Source: UBA1731 sp964567665
GTDB taxonomy: Bacteria; Verrucomicrobiota; Kiritimatiellia; RFP12; UBA1067
DNA: 7,296 nt
NCBI GenBank assembly: GCA_964567665.1
Contig: CAZMNN010000067.1
Span: 1 to 7,296 of the forward strand
Reading direction: 5' to 3'
Shown: positions 7,094 through 7,296 of the stretch, piece after piece
Numbering within the stretch: the stretch's first letter is position 1
Layout: every line of letters starts with the position of its first letter
Notes under the pieces: model-generated
Told to the model about the DNA's origin: nothing
The model's database searches: none
The model's input: the letters and a program-made list of their open reading frames with translations, nothing else
Program-made: the position numbers and the translations under genes

Positions 7094-7102
7094 TGCTATA
7101 AT
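7094..7102 (+). promoter_or_regulatory. Consensus extended -10 promoter element of the AAA-ATPase-like gene
   Basis: TGCTATAAT is a perfect TATAAT with a TG extension. No -35 hexamer lies at 16-18 bp; the nearest candidate, TTGTCC (7064-7069), is 27 bp away. Only 7 nt (AACGGGC) separate the box from the ATG at 7110, so transcription should begin at or within a base or two of the start codon. This matches the extended -10 type proposed for the upstream operon. Confidence 0.7.
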
Positions 7103-7109
7103 AACGGGC

Positions 7110-7296
7110 ATGGAAAAGATTGCGACAGACATCTACACGTTCGAGAAACTGCGCACGAATAGCTTTACGTACGTAGACAAAACGAGCCGGTTGTTGCCGC
7201 TTGTTGACATGTCGATGGGGGTTCAGTTCTTCATCGCCCGGCCGCGCCGGTTCGGGAAGTCGCTGTGCGTCTCCACGCTGAAGGCACTTTTCCAGG
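7110..7296 (+). CDS. AAA-ATPase-like protein (DUF1703-associated family), N-terminal fragment cut by the window end
   Basis: Sixty-two codons are visible, then the window ends. The translation starts MEKIATDIYTFEKLR and continues through TYVDKT to FIARPRRFGKSL. This is the characteristic N-terminus of the AAA-ATPase-like family (Pfam AAA-ATPase_like, usually followed by a DUF1703 PD-(D/E)XK-type domain). These are abundant multicopy proteins of unknown role in gut and PVC/Bacteroidota-type bacteria. RPRRFGKSL is the family's variant P-loop and the VDKT segment lies where expected, so the start at 7110 is well placed. No Shine-Dalgarno sequence precedes it; the promoter -10 box is only 7 nt upstream, suggesting a leaderless message. 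The gene appears to have its own promoter and is not obviously part of the addB-addA operon. The presence of the C-terminal domain cannot be judged here. Confidence 0.85.
   Translation, partial: MEKIATDIYTFEKLRTNSFTYVDKTSRLLPLVDMSMGVQFFIARPRRFGKSLCVSTLKALFQ

Overview
The window holds a two-gene DNA-repair operon, preceded by about 1.1 kb of tandem intergenic repeats and followed by the 5' end of a third gene. All three genes lie on the + strand. The genes are moderately GC-rich, with bacterial start signals, a 4-nt stop/start overlap and extended -10 promoters. The source is a bacterium. The protein style and the CGCAAAG-type intergenic repeats resemble what I recall from PVC-group (Kiritimatiellota, Lentisphaerota, Verrucomicrobiota) and Bacteroidota-like genomes. 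That placement is a tentative inference, not something the sequence proves.

Region 1 (1-1136) has no credible gene. It is an array of three units of roughly 280-340 bp, followed by an extra copy of the right half of a unit. Each unit has a left arm of CGCAAAG-type nonamers and a right arm carrying the same nonamers in inverted orientation. Between the arms lie three small inverted repeats whose pairing is kept even where bases differ. A 14-bp tandem repeat sits at the downstream end. The first unit starts at base 1, so the array may continue upstream.

Region 2 (about 1155-6983) is the operon. An extended -10 element and a Shine-Dalgarno-like AAAGGA precede an AddB-like protein (949 aa). It has a helicase-like N-terminal part with no Walker A motif and a C-terminal PD-(D/E)XK nuclease. 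The next gene starts inside its stop codon (ATGA). It encodes an AddA/RecB-type protein (984 aa) with an intact UvrD-family helicase and its own C-terminal PD-(D/E)XK nuclease. The pair should form a helicase with two nucleases that resects double-strand breaks for RecA recombination and degrades unprotected linear DNA. Two features are unusual. The three C-terminal Fe-S cysteines of classical AddB are replaced by W, D and W in the same spacing. The helicase subunit is also short and has a variant motif V.

Region 3 (6984-7296) is a short spacer with two adjacent hairpins and a TGCTATAAT extended -10 box. The box ends 7 nt before the ATG of an AAA-ATPase-like (DUF1703-type) protein that runs off the window. 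That spacing suggests a leaderless or nearly leaderless mRNA.
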